Shown: positions 16,527 through 25,518, numbered from the stretch's first letter. The stretch is 64,000 bases of DNA from an uncultured Christensenellaceae bacterium (GCA_910587005.1 CAJULB010000006.1:39261-103260), one strand, 5' to 3'. Translations and numbers: made by a program. The notes: generated by a model from the letters alone, not told the origin.

Positions 16527-18206
16527 TCAGTTTTTAAACTGTTTTATAAGCTCTTTCGCGTGGCTCCGCGCGATTTCGGAATCTACGCTACCGGTAAGCC
16601 TGACAATTTCGGAAATTTTACTTTCTTCGTCAAGTCTTTTGACCCTTGTAAGAGTTTTTCCTCCGCTCTCTTCCTTATATATAAGAAACTGCGCACTGCT
16701 CGCCGCGCATACCTGCGGAAGATGCGAAACCGCCAAAATCTGGGTATTTTTTGCAATAGTTACAAACTTTTCCGCTACGGTTTTTGCGGTAAAACCGCTT
16801 ATTCCCGCGTCGATTTCGTCGAAAATATAGGTTGAAATGCCGTTTATATCCTTTAAAACGGTTTTTACAGCAAGCATAAACCTTGACATTTCGCCGCCGC
16901 TTATAACTTTGCTTAACGGTTTTAACGGCTCGCCCTTATTCGCCGAAAACATAAAACAAACGCTGTCGGAACCGTTTGCAGACTGCAAATTTGCCGTTTG
17001 CTCGTTATACTCGTTGAAAACTACCGAAAACTGCGCGTTTGGAATATTCAGAGTTTTTAATTCCGAAGTTACGCTTTTGCAGAAATTTTCCGCCGCCGAA
17101 ACTCTTAACTTTGTAAGTTTCCGGCACAGCTCGAAAATGTTTTTATTGCAGTCTTCAATCTGCTTGTTATACTTTTCAACCGCGTTTGTGCTATCGGACA
17201 AAAGCTCGTACTTTTCGCGCGATTTTTCAAGGAAAGCAAGTATTTCCTCCTCGTCCGCGCCGTATTTTTTTCTTAAATTCTTTAATAGGCTCAACCTTTC
17301 GTCTATTTCTTCGGCTTCGCGTCCGTCAAATGTCAAGTCGTCGGCGTAGTCGGAAAGAAGCTCCGAAATATCCGAAATTTCCGCGTAAAGCCCTTCCAGC
17401 CTCGAACCGATTTGCGCGTAATCTTCACTGAACGCAGAAATACCGTTAATTAAATGCTGTGCGGAAGAAACCGCGTCAAGACTGCCCCCGTCGTCGTTAA
17501 GAACCGCGCGCACGCCGTTCAAAGCCGAAAGTATTCTTTCCGTATTCGCCAAAACGTTCTGGCGGGCTTTAAGCTCGTCAAATTCTCCGACCTTGATTTC
17601 CGCCTGCTCTATTTCGTTAATCTGGTAATTTAAAAGGTCTGCCAAGCGCTCGCGTTCGGCTCCGTCACCGCCGAGCTCGGCAATTTTGGACTTAATTTCG
17701 CGTTTTTTCTTAATTAATTCGGAAAGCTGAAACTGCACCGCAACGGCTTTTTCACCCAAAATACCGTCTAAAACTTTCAGCTGGTTGTCTTCGCTTAGCA
17801 GAAAAAAGTGTTCGCTTTGACCGTGCACGTCAACCAAATGCTGGGTGACGGATTTAAGCATAGACGCGGTAACGGCGCTTCCGTTTATTTTTATCGCGCC
17901 CTTACCGTCAAGCGAAAATTTGCGGTGAATGACTATTGTTCCGTCAGTTTCTATATCGTATTCCGCAAGTTTTTTTACTGCTTCGGAATTTTCCTGCACA
18001 ACAAATTCGGCACGAACCGCAGCTTCCTGCTCTCCGTACCGTATCATTGTTTTATCCGCTTTCGAACCCAGCACAAAGTTGATTGAATCTAAAATAACCG
18101 ACTTGCCGGAGCCCGTTTCACCCGATAAAACGTTGAGTTTTTCGTCAAACTCTATGTCCGCTTCTGAAATAAGCGCTACGTTTTTAATATACAGCCTTTG
18201 TAACAT
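16527..18206 (-). CDS. recN: DNA repair protein RecN
   Basis: An SMC-like ATPase that acts early at double-strand breaks. Of 559 residues, the N-terminal ATPase half has Walker A GETGSGKS (about residues 30-37), a coiled-coil middle runs from about 150 to 380, and the C-terminal half has the signature LSKVISGGEMSRFMLA and Walker B TYIFDEIDAGISG. Its start shares one base with the argR stop. Confidence 0.95.
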   Translation of the reverse strand: MLQRLYIKNVALISEADIEFDEKLNVLSGETGSGKSVILDSINFVLGSKADKTMIRYGEQEAAVRAEFVVQENSEAVKKLAEYDIETDGTIVIHRKFSLDGKGAIKINGSAVTASMLKSVTQHLVDVHGQSEHFFLLSEDNQLKVLDGILGEKAVAVQFQLSELIKKKREIKSKIAELGGDGAERERLADLLNYQINEIEQAEIKVGEFDELKARQNVLANTERILSALNGVRAVLNDDGGSLDAVSSAQHLINGISAFSEDYAQIGSRLEGLYAEISDISELLSDYADDLTFDGREAEEIDERLSLLKNLRKKYGADEEEILAFLEKSREKYELLSDSTNAVEKYNKQIEDCNKNIFELCRKLTKLRVSAAENFCKSVTSELKTLNIPNAQFSVVFNEYNEQTANLQSANGSDSVCFMFSANKGEPLKPLSKVISGGEMSRFMLAVKTVLKDINGISTYIFDEIDAGISGFTAKTVAEKFVTIAKNTQILAVSHLPQVCAASSAQFLIYKEESGGKTLTRVKRLDEESKISEIVRLTGSVDSEIARSHAKELIKQFKN

Positions 18207-18655
18207 CAGCTTAAATATTCTTGCAAAAGCGTTACGACAACCGGAGTATGCTCGTTGCTGTCAACGACTATCAAAAGCGTATCGTCGCCCGCAACACTGC
18301 CGATTATTTCGTTAATTTTCAAAGAATCGACAAAAACGCCGACCGTTGAGCCGTTTCCGCGCATGGTTTTAACGAGAATGAGGTTGTTTGCGGAGTTTAT
18401 GGAAAGCACGCACCCCTTATACAGGCTTGTCATTCTGTTGTTTACGCCGTCGTCAACGTCAAGGCTGGCGTATCTGTACTTTTTCTGCACACCGGCGACT
18501 TTGTAAAGCTTAAGCTCTTTCACGTCGCGCGAAATCGTTGCCTGAGTGACCCTGAAATTGCTTTTGTTCAGCTCGTCGCAAAGTTCTTCCTGAGTGTCGA
18601 TTTCCTTACTGGCAATAATTTCAAGAATTTTTTGCTGTCTTTTTGCTCTTTGCAT
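18206..18655 (-). CDS. argR: Arginine repressor ArgR/AhrC
   Basis: A 149-residue hexameric transcription regulator that senses arginine. It has an N-terminal winged helix (residues about 5-70, QEELCDELNKSNFRVTQATISRDVKEL) and a C-terminal arginine-binding core with GCVLSINSANNLILVKT and GSVAGDDTLLIV. No arginine genes are in the window; its place before recN is conserved in Bacillota. Stop and start codons overlap by one base with recN and nadK. Confidence 0.93.
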   Translation of the reverse strand: MQRAKRQQKILEIIASKEIDTQEELCDELNKSNFRVTQATISRDVKELKLYKVAGVQKKYRYASLDVDDGVNNRMTSLYKGCVLSINSANNLILVKTMRGNGSTVGVFVDSLKINEIIGSVAGDDTLLIVVDSNEHTPVVVTLLQEYLS

Positions 18656-19467
18656 TATCTACTCCATTTATTTAACTTAACCAATAATTTGTTAAAAAAG
18701 TTTTTCGTATCTCTTGTTATAAAATCCGCGGTTATATCCGCGCGCTTTACAATAACAGTTTCGTCGGCGACAAGCTCTCCCGCCGACCTTCCGTCAACAA
18801 TCAAAGCAAGCAGTCTTGAAGTATCCGCGGAATTCAGCTTTAATGAAGAATTTCCGCTGAAAACCACCGGACGCGAATGAAGCGAATGAGGGCAGACGGG
18901 CGTCATAATAAAAGCGTCTATATCGGGCGCGAGCACCGAACCGCCCGCCGCCAGCGAATATGCGGTTGAACCCGTCGGCGTGCTGATAATTATTCCGTCC
19001 GATGAAAAATTATCTACCGTTGCCCCGTCTATTTCCGCGTGAATATTTACGGTGTTGCAGAAGTTTGTTCCGCTTGTACTGCGCTGTATAACCAAATCGT
19101 TCAACGCGAGAAAAATTCTATTTCCGCAAGTAATTTCAAGCATACTGCGGCGCTGAACCTCGTACCTTCCGCAACACACAAGCTTAACCGCTTCGTCAAG
19201 CTTTTCCGGCTCGAATTCCGCCAAAAAACCCAAATGACCGTAATTAATGCCGATAATTTTGACTTTTTTAAGCGCGCAAGCGGAAGCTATCGTTAAAATA
19301 GTACCGTCACCGCCCAAAACAAACAAAACGTCAAGCCCGTCCAAATCAGAACTGCTTTCTACCGCCCTGCACTTTGCGCTGTTTTCCGCAAGCGCATTTT
19401 TTAAGCGGTCAATATATATTTTATTGTCGCCGAAATATCTTTTGTTGTAATATATCCCCGCATTCAT
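18655..19467 (-). CDS. nadK: NAD kinase
   Basis: Phosphorylates NAD to NADP. The 270-residue product carries the family motifs GGDGTIL (about residues 53-59) with the catalytic aspartate, NDLVIQRS and SSDGIIISTPTGSTAYSLAAGG. It is the first gene of the nadK-argR-recN run. A terminator after tlyA precedes it. Confidence 0.95.
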   Translation of the reverse strand: MNAGIYYNKRYFGDNKIYIDRLKNALAENSAKCRAVESSSDLDGLDVLFVLGGDGTILTIASACALKKVKIIGINYGHLGFLAEFEPEKLDEAVKLVCCGRYEVQRRSMLEITCGNRIFLALNDLVIQRSTSGTNFCNTVNIHAEIDGATVDNFSSDGIIISTPTGSTAYSLAAGGSVLAPDIDAFIMTPVCPHSLHSRPVVFSGNSSLKLNSADTSRLLALIVDGRSAGELVADETVIVKRADITADFITRDTKNFFNKLLVKLNKWSR

Positions 19468-19509
19468 CTCTCAACTATTATATAACACAATATACAAATA
19501 TGCAACAAA

Positions 19510-19541
19510 AAAATGCATTAATTTAAATTTTAATGCATTTT
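19510..19541 (-). terminator. Rho-independent terminator overlapping the end of tlyA
   Basis: A 12-bp AT-rich stem (19510-19521 with 19530-19541, 8-nt loop) is followed on the minus strand by TTTTTTT. The 5' arm is made of the last tlyA codons, so the terminator is built into the gene end. Confidence 0.75.
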
Positions 19542-20278
19542 AACAAATTTTCATTTTTTTCACAAATTCCGTCTTTTTCAAGCAGAATTACATATTCCGT
19601 ATTTTTATCCTTAATAATCGGCGCATTTGTAAGTTTTTTTGGCGCAAGTCCGACTGAAACCGAAAAATTATAAATTTTTTCAATTATTCGTTTATGAATT
19701 TTACAATCGCGGACGATGCCGTTCTTTCCTACGCTTCTGCTTTCGCACTCGAACTGCGGTTTAATCAGCGCAAGCACGTGTTTTCCGCTGTCCAAAACAC
19801 TTGCAACCGCGCCCAGAATATAGGTCAGCGATATAAAGCTTACGTCTATTACAGCTCCGTCAAGCTTTTCGCCGAAAACGTCGCCGGTAAGATTTCTCGC
19901 GTTAAAATTATCGATAATTACGATATTTTTGTCTTTTAAACTTTGGTCAAGCTGGCTTTCGCCAACGTCTATACAGTAAACTTTTTTCGCGCCGTTCTGC
20001 AACAGACAGTCGGTAAAACCGCCGGTGCTCGCGCCTATATCGGCAAAAATTTTGTCTTTGACGTCAAATTTAAAATCTTTCAGCGCTTTCGCAAGCTTGA
20101 AACCGCCCATAGAAACGTAATTTTCTTCCGCCTGCAAAAATTCAATTTCATCGCTATCCTTTACTTCGTACGAGGCAGAAACGGGCTTACCGTTCACCAA
20201 AACAAGTTTATTTTCTATCGCTTTGGCGGCTTTATTGCGCGAACCGTACCTTTCCGCTATAAATTTATCAATTCTCAT
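19523..20278 (-). CDS. tlyA: TlyA family rRNA 2'-O-methyltransferase / hemolysin-like protein
   Basis: A 251-residue protein with an N-terminal S4 domain (MRIDKFIAERYGSRNKAAKAI) and an FtsJ-like Rossmann methyltransferase domain, with SAM motif FADIGASTGGFTDCLLQNGAKKVYCIDVG. TlyA enzymes ribose-methylate rRNA. It overlaps the end of dxs by 11 bp, in the conserved dxs-tlyA-nadK-argR-recN cluster (yqxC in Bacillus). Confidence 0.92.
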   Translation of the reverse strand: MRIDKFIAERYGSRNKAAKAIENKLVLVNGKPVSASYEVKDSDEIEFLQAEENYVSMGGFKLAKALKDFKFDVKDKIFADIGASTGGFTDCLLQNGAKKVYCIDVGESQLDQSLKDKNIVIIDNFNARNLTGDVFGEKLDGAVIDVSFISLTYILGAVASVLDSGKHVLALIKPQFECESRSVGKNGIVRDCKIHKRIIEKIYNFSVSVGLAPKKLTNAPIIKDKNTEYVILLEKDGICEKNENLLKCIKI

Positions 20279-22001
20279 TCGATTTAATATAATCTACTAT
20301 CGCCCCACTGCTAACGCCGAACTCGTCCATAAGCTCGTTTACTCCGCCGTGCGGTATAAAACCGTCGCCGTAGGCGAAATTTTTTACTTTTTTATCGCTT
20401 TCGCTGAAATAAACGTCAATAAGCGAACCGAACCCGCCCAAAAGCATATTGTCCTCAACGGTTATAATATGCGTTTCTTTTAAATTATCCAGAATTTCGG
20501 TATCGAGCGGTTTAACAAACCGCGCATTGATTACAGAAACAGCAATTCCGCTTGCCGACAGCGTTTCCGCCGCAACTATGCCGAGCGTTACGGCGCGTTC
20601 ACCGCACGCAATGATTACATATTTACCGTTTGCGTCTATAAGCTTTTCCCATTTTCCCAAAACGATTTCCGACTGAATATCGAATATCCTTTTGCCTGCG
20701 CGCGGATAGCGGATTGCAAGCGGCGCGTTGAAATTTGCACTGAATTCAAGCATTTTTTCAAACTCTTTTGTATCTTTGGGCACCGCAACGGTTAAATTCG
20801 GTATAAAATTCAAAAATGACAGGTCAAATACGCCCTGATGGGTTTCACCGTCCGCGCCCGATATTCCCGCGCGGTCAATGCAAAGCGTTACGGGCAGATT
20901 CTGCTCGCAAATATCAATAACAATTTCGTCGAACGAACGCTGTAAAAACGTAGAGTACACCGCATAATACGGCTTTAAGCCCTCGGTTGCCATAGAGGCG
21001 CACAAAATAGTAGCGTGCTCCTCGCAGATACCAACGTCAACCGAGCGTTTGGGATATTTTTTAAAAAAGTCGCTCAGCCCAAGCGGAGTTGTCATTGCCG
21101 CCGTAACCGCAACAATTCTTTCGTCCTTTTCGGCAAGCCGTGAAAGCGTTCTGCCCAAAACCGCAGAATACTCCTCTGTAACGGCCTCGGCGTTCTTTAT
21201 CGAAATACCGTGCGTGGCTTCGGGATTTTCCTCGCAGAATGAGTATCCCTTGCCCTTTTTGGTTATGACGTGCAGAATTACGGACTCGTTTTTTAAGCGG
21301 TTTTTAACTTCCGTAAGCTTATCTATCATTCTTTCAAGGTCGTTGCCGTCGTAAACCCCGTCATACGCAAAGCCGAACCTTTCAAAAATTTTAGCATGTC
21401 TGTCCTTTTTCTGCTTATGCGAAATATCTTCGCTTAAAATTTCAAGATATTCGTGCATACTGCCCACGGTCGGCGCAATAGACATACCGTTATCGTTGAG
21501 AATTAAAAGCACGTTGGTATTTAAAAGCCTTAAACTGTTGAAAGCTTCGTAAACAAGTCCGTTATTGAACGAACCGTCGCCTATTACCGCGATTACAGAA
21601 AAGTCTTCACCCTTTACGTCGCGCGCCTTTGCAATGCCCAAAGCGGCGGAAACGGAAGTACCCGCGTGCCCTGTATCGTAGCAGTCAAATTCGCTTTCAG
21701 CGCGTTTAGGAAAGCCCGAAAGCCCGCCTTTTTGTCTTATAGTAGAAAAGTCCCCGCATCTTCCCGACAAAAGTTTGTGCGTGTAACACTGGTGTCCCAC
21801 GTCGAAAACAACTTTGTCTTTGGGAAAATCGAAGACGTAATGCAGCGCAACGGTCAGCTCGACCATACCGAGGTTGGAGGAAAGGTGCCCGCCGCTTTTT
21901 AAAACGGTTTCCGTTATCTTCTCCCTCGCCTCCTCGCAAAGAGCCAACAGCTCTTTAAGGGTCATTTGCTTTATCTGCGCCTGAGTTATATTTTCAAGCA
22001 T
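20268..22001 (-). CDS. dxs: 1-deoxy-D-xylulose-5-phosphate synthase
   Basis: A thiamine-diphosphate enzyme that condenses pyruvate and glyceraldehyde 3-phosphate, the first step of the MEP isoprenoid pathway. I start at MLENITQAQIKQM because its ATG overlaps the oapA stop (TAATG) behind GAGAG; a longer ORF begins 28 codons earlier inside oapA. The product is 577 residues, somewhat shorter than the usual 620 or so. Motifs include the ThDP/Mg site GDGSFNNGLVYEAFN and EEHATILCASMA. ispA nearby uses the pathway's products. Confidence 0.94.
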   Translation of the reverse strand: MLENITQAQIKQMTLKELLALCEEAREKITETVLKSGGHLSSNLGMVELTVALHYVFDFPKDKVVFDVGHQCYTHKLLSGRCGDFSTIRQKGGLSGFPKRAESEFDCYDTGHAGTSVSAALGIAKARDVKGEDFSVIAVIGDGSFNNGLVYEAFNSLRLLNTNVLLILNDNGMSIAPTVGSMHEYLEILSEDISHKQKKDRHAKIFERFGFAYDGVYDGNDLERMIDKLTEVKNRLKNESVILHVITKKGKGYSFCEENPEATHGISIKNAEAVTEEYSAVLGRTLSRLAEKDERIVAVTAAMTTPLGLSDFFKKYPKRSVDVGICEEHATILCASMATEGLKPYYAVYSTFLQRSFDEIVIDICEQNLPVTLCIDRAGISGADGETHQGVFDLSFLNFIPNLTVAVPKDTKEFEKMLEFSANFNAPLAIRYPRAGKRIFDIQSEIVLGKWEKLIDANGKYVIIACGERAVTLGIVAAETLSASGIAVSVINARFVKPLDTEILDNLKETHIITVEDNMLLGGFGSLIDVYFSESDKKVKNFAYGDGFIPHGGVNELMDEFGVSSGAIVDYIKSNEN

Positions 22002-22681
22002 TATTTCTCTCTTTTTAAAAGGGTTGTGAATTTGGCAAAGCCGAAAACAATCTGCTTGTTGAAGGTTACCGCAATATGCTTGCAAATTGCTTTACCGCCA
22101 ACCGTAAGCGCGCCTATAACCGCACTTACACCGATTGACGCAATAAGCTCTACCGTAGAGCCCCCGCCTAAAGCAATGCTTACGGCAAGCGCCGCACCCG
22201 CCGCACCGCTGACAATACCGCATATATCGCCTATAACGTCGGCAAATATGCTTGAAAGCTTGCTTGCATTGCGGCAAAATACAACGGCTCGCTTTGCGCC
22301 CTTTATTTTATTAGAGGCCATTGAATGGAATGCCGCAGTATCGCAGGACATTATTGCGTTTGCAAGCACGTCGCAGCCGATATTGAGCACAAGCAGAACA
22401 AGCAAAACAATTACGCATATTACCGCGGCGCTGTTTTTAATTACGACTTCCGTTAGAAAACTGAATAAAACGGTAAGCGCAAACGACAAAAACAAAACGC
22501 CGATACCCCATGTAAGCCACGCGTATTTGTGTTTTTTCTTGCTTTTAAGTTTTTTACCCGTCTTTTTTAAAGCGGTTTTTTTAACCGCGTTGTTCTGCGC
22601 GCTACTTGGGGGAACTTCTGAGGTTTCCCCTCCGCTTAAATTACTGCAATTTGTCTGAGTTGATTGATTATCGTTTTCCAT
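22001..22681 (-). CDS. oapA: OLE RNA-associated membrane protein OapA
   Basis: A 226-residue protein with a polar, Lys-rich N-terminal tail (residues 1-52) and four predicted membrane helices (about 55-77, 84-102, 150-172, 178-200). The motif DVIGD (148-152) fits the conserved DxxxD of OapA, the protein that binds OLE RNA and takes it to the membrane in Bacillus halodurans. It lies directly between the OLE RNA and dxs, exactly as there. No Shine-Dalgarno sequence is visible before the ATG. Identification rests on context, topology and the motif, not on a search. Confidence 0.8.
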   Translation of the reverse strand: MENDNQSTQTNCSNLSGGETSEVPPSSAQNNAVKKTALKKTGKKLKSKKKHKYAWLTWGIGVLFLSFALTVLFSFLTEVVIKNSAAVICVIVLLVLLVLNIGCDVLANAIMSCDTAAFHSMASNKIKGAKRAVVFCRNASKLSSIFADVIGDICGIVSGAAGAALAVSIALGGGSTVELIASIGVSAVIGALTVGGKAICKHIAVTFNKQIVFGFAKFTTLLKREK

Positions 22682-22703
22682 AATAATAAAACAGATATTA
22701 AAA

Positions 22704-22723
22704 TACGCACTTTTGCGTGCGTA
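22704..22723 (-). terminator. Hairpin between OLE RNA and oapA
   Basis: A 7-bp stem (TACGCAC with GTGCGTA, 6-nt loop) is followed on the minus strand by TTTTAATATC. It may partly terminate the OLE transcript or mark an RNA end while letting some transcription continue into oapA. Confidence 0.5.
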
Positions 22724-22734
22724 AACAAAAAAAC

Positions 22735-23298
22735 AATATAGTGGTTTATATTAAATAAACTTTGCGGCTTAGGTTCGGAAGGATTTCCCCCACGTCCACT
22801 TCCCGTCGCCGAAGAAGCAGTTTCCTTTTAAGGACCTGAACGCTTAAAAAAGCATATCCGAATTACCACTTAGTCCACACCGTAATCTCTAATATAAAGA
22901 CAGTCTAGAAGCTTTCCTTGACAATTTTTATTGAGCTAATCCTCTTTTGCAAACAACAATTTCAAACAGCAATAGGATTTCACCGTCCGGCCGAACGGTA
23001 AAATCCGTGGGTCTGTTATCCGCTGCATTCACTCAAGGCAGGCTACTCTGTACCAAGCTTTCGCCTGATAGCAGGTTTAATCCGACAAAAATTAAATTTT
23101 GCCGACCTCCACGGTGAATGGGGTTGGCTGCGGTATGCCGTTACCTAGCTCCCATACACCTTTACTCCCAGCATTCACCCACTTTTGGCAAAGCAAGCAA
23201 ACACCAGAAACTTCATCGATATGCCCTTTAACGGTATTTTACCCCCGTCTTCGTATCAATAAAAACTGACTAGAATACTGCACCACTATATTAAGTTT
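22735..23298 (-). ncRNA. ole: OLE RNA (ornate, large, extremophilic RNA)
   Basis: About 0.56 kb without any long ORF, between ispA and oapA. OLE RNA is known from this exact gene order (folD-ispA-OLE-oapA-dxs-tlyA-argR-recN) in Bacillus halodurans and Clostridia. Complementary ends (AATATAGTGG at 23292-23283 on the RNA, CCACTATATT at 22744-22735) would close a long terminal helix. Internal complementary arms are plentiful, for example ATTTTACCGTTC with CGGTGAAAT near 22975-23010. A dedicated promoter lies upstream. RNA of this class forms a membrane complex with OapA and has been linked to stress and magnesium responses. The 5' end is estimated from the promoter and the 3' end from the helix. 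Confidence 0.85.
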
Positions 23299-23304
23299 GA
23301 GTAT

Positions 23305-23333
23305 ATTATAGCATATTGTCCGCTATAAGTCAA
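23305..23333 (-). promoter_or_regulatory. Sigma-A promoter for OLE RNA
   Basis: Minus-strand -35 TTGACT (23328-23333), 17-bp spacer, perfect -10 TATAAT (23305-23310). It starts just 8 bp after the ispA stop, so the RNA can be made apart from the upstream genes. Confidence 0.82.
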
Positions 23334-23340
23334 TATTTTT

Positions 23341-24222
23341 TCAGCGCTTTCTTCCGCGCACGCTGTCGATAAGGCTAAGCAGAAATTTATTGTCGCCGCC
23401 TATGCCCTCTATTATTCCGCGGCAGCGTTCCGCAAGCACGTCCGCCATAAGCTTACTGCCGTCAAGCCCGTGTAAAGTTACGGAAGAATACTTACCCTCC
23501 CGCTTATCCTTGCCTATACTTTTGCCGAGGGTATCGAAATCCCCCTCAACGTCCAATATATCGTCGGTAATCTGGAATAAACACCCCAAATCCCGCCCGA
23601 ACGCTTTTAATTCGGCAAAACACCTGCCACCGCACAGCATACTCGGAACGGCAACGGGCGCCGTAATAAGCTTTGCAGTCTTGTTTTCGATTATAAAATT
23701 AAACGTCGGCTCGTTAAAGCCGGTATCGTTTTCGTGCAGAAGGTCGGCGGACTGCCCCGCTATCATACCGTAAATTCCCGCGCAGTCGCAAACAAACTCT
23801 GCGGCGGAAACATAATTTGCGCCCTTTCTGCACTCCCTTAAAAGCAAGGAATACGCGGTATTCAACAGACCGTCGCCTGCAAGCACGGCGTTGCCCACGC
23901 CGAAAACCTTATGGTTGGAAGGCTTTCCACGGCGGAAATCGTCGTTGTCCATTTCAGGCAAATCGTCGTGAATAAGCGAATAAGTGTGAATCAACTCGAT
24001 TGCAAGGGCAAAATTATGAAGCTCGCTCCTCTTAACGCCAAGCAAATCGCCTACCGCAAATATCAATACGGGACGAAGGCGCTTTCCGCCGAGTTCTAAG
24101 CTGTATCTTAAACTTTTATTGAGAATTTCGGGGCGGCAGTTCAGATTTTCGCAAAATTCCGTTAAAACCGCATTGAATTCTTTAAGATATTCCCCGTATT
24201 TTTCGTTAAAGTCCAAAGTCAT
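23341..24222 (-). CDS. ispA: Farnesyl diphosphate synthase / short-chain polyprenyl synthase
   Basis: Makes C15 farnesyl diphosphate from isopentenyl and dimethylallyl diphosphate. The first aspartate-rich motif DDLPEMDNDDFRRGKPSNH has the two-residue insertion of bacterial FPP synthases, preceded by HTYSLIH as in E. coli IspA, and the second is ITDDILD. Length 293 residues. It overlaps the folD stop by 4 bp (ATGA). Confidence 0.93.
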   Translation of the reverse strand: MTLDFNEKYGEYLKEFNAVLTEFCENLNCRPEILNKSLRYSLELGGKRLRPVLIFAVGDLLGVKRSELHNFALAIELIHTYSLIHDDLPEMDNDDFRRGKPSNHKVFGVGNAVLAGDGLLNTAYSLLLRECRKGANYVSAAEFVCDCAGIYGMIAGQSADLLHENDTGFNEPTFNFIIENKTAKLITAPVAVPSMLCGGRCFAELKAFGRDLGCLFQITDDILDVEGDFDTLGKSIGKDKREGKYSSVTLHGLDGSKLMADVLAERCRGIIEGIGGDNKFLLSLIDSVRGRKR

Positions 24223-25073
24223 CTCCTCAAAACAGCCGCTTGCAAGGTGTTATACATAAGCATAGTTATCGTCATAGGCCCCACTCCGCCGGGAACGGGG
24301 GTTATGAACGAGCATTTTTCCTTAACGTTTTCAAAATCCACGTCGCCGCACAGTTTTCCGTTTTCGTCGCGGTTCATACCCACGTCTATAACGATTGCGC
24401 CCTTTTTAACCATATCCGCGGTAATAAATTTGGCTTTGCCTATTGCCGCAACCAGAATATCGGCATTAAGGCACTCCTCGCGCAGATTTTCTGTTTTGCT
24501 GTGACAGACTGTAACCGTTGCGGACGCGTTCAGAAGCAGCATTGCCATAGGCTTGCCGACAATATTTGACCTGCCGACCACAACCGCGCGTTTACCAGCA
24601 ACGTTTATATTGCAGTGCTCAAGCATTTTCATAACGCCGTTGGGCGTACACGCGACAATGCTTTCTTCCCCCGCACACAGTTTGCCGATGTTTTCAGCCG
24701 AAAATCCGTCTACGTCCTTTTCCGCGGGGATAAGCTTTAATACCTCTGTCGCATTAATATGCGCGGGCAAGGGTAATTGAACCAGAATTCCGTCGTATCC
24801 GTCGTCCGCAACAAGGTTTTTAATATGCTTTTCAAGCTCAGTCTGCGAAATAATTTCCGGATAACAATAATTTGCAGAATTGATGCCAACCTCTTCGCAC
24901 GCTTTGATTTTGTTGCGCACATAAACCTGCGAGGCGGGATTATCGCCCGCCATTACGACCGCAAGCCCTATTTCGCGGTTGTATTTCTGTCTGTAAGCGT
25001 CAACTCCGCGCTTAATCTGCAAACGCATTTGCGCGGCGATATTTTTACCGTCGATTAATGTGTACATATTCAA
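24219..25073 (-). CDS. folD: Bifunctional methylenetetrahydrofolate dehydrogenase/cyclohydrolase
   Basis: Interconverts 5,10-methylene-, methenyl- and 10-formyl-tetrahydrofolate with NADP. The 284-residue product has the catalytic-lysine region VYVRNKIKACEEVGI, the substrate motif ILVQLPLP and the C-terminal PVPGGVGPMT. It overlaps both nusB and ispA by 4 bp. xseA and xseB, which often sit between folD and ispA, are missing. Confidence 0.96.
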   Translation of the reverse strand: MNMYTLIDGKNIAAQMRLQIKRGVDAYRQKYNREIGLAVVMAGDNPASQVYVRNKIKACEEVGINSANYCYPEIISQTELEKHIKNLVADDGYDGILVQLPLPAHINATEVLKLIPAEKDVDGFSAENIGKLCAGEESIVACTPNGVMKMLEHCNINVAGKRAVVVGRSNIVGKPMAMLLLNASATVTVCHSKTENLREECLNADILVAAIGKAKFITADMVKKGAIVIDVGMNRDENGKLCGDVDFENVKEKCSFITPVPGGVGPMTITMLMYNTLQAAVLRR

Positions 25074-25462
25074 CCTTTTGCCGCTTCGGAAAGAATTCCG
25101 CTGACGAACGACGCGCTTTTGGGCGAAGAAAATTTTGACGCCATATTCGCCGCCTCGTTTATGGAAACCGCGGTCGGAATATCGTCTATGTACTTAATTT
25201 CCGCAAGCGCGACAAGCATAATGCTTATATCTGCGGGAAAAAGCCGCGATTCGGGGAAAGAGTGCGAAATTTTATCTATCAGCCCGCAAAACTCTTCGCT
25301 GTGCGCCCCGATAAGCGAAATAACGCTGTCCGCGTAAGCTATATCGTTTTCGTCAAGATTTTCTTTTTTATAGAGCGCGTTTTTTAACGAGCTGTCAACG
25401 CCGTCGGAAAAGCGCGATGCAAAAATCACTTCAAAAACCGTTTCTCTTGCTTTTGTTCTCAT
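25070..25462 (-). CDS. nusB: Transcription antitermination factor NusB
   Basis: A 130-residue all-helical protein, with MRTKARETVFEVIFASRF at the start and PTAVSINEAANMASKFSSPKSASFVSGIL near the end, the family signature. It acts with NusE/S10 at boxA in rRNA operons. Coupled to folD by a 4-bp overlap. Confidence 0.93.
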   Translation of the reverse strand: MRTKARETVFEVIFASRFSDGVDSSLKNALYKKENLDENDIAYADSVISLIGAHSEEFCGLIDKISHSFPESRLFPADISIMLVALAEIKYIDDIPTAVSINEAANMASKFSSPKSASFVSGILSEAAKG

Positions 25463-25478
25463 TTTTTACCTAACTGAA

Positions 25479-25509
25479 ATTATACCCTTAAAAAATTTAA
25501 GGGTATAAT
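25479..25509 (-). terminator. Hairpin between the asp23-like gene and nusB
   Basis: A perfect 14-bp stem (25479-25492 with 25496-25509) with a 3-nt loop. Read on the minus strand it lies after the Asp23 gene. The downstream T-run is short, so it may be a partial terminator or a processing site. Confidence 0.55.
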
Positions 25510-25518
25510 CGGAATTTA

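Noticed and set aside
22735..23298. RNase P RNA, tmRNA or 6S RNA as identity of the ispA-oapA gap
   Set aside because: The RNase P core GAGGAAAGUCC is missing, there is no tRNA-like end or tag ORF for tmRNA, and 6S RNA is far shorter. Gene context fits OLE.
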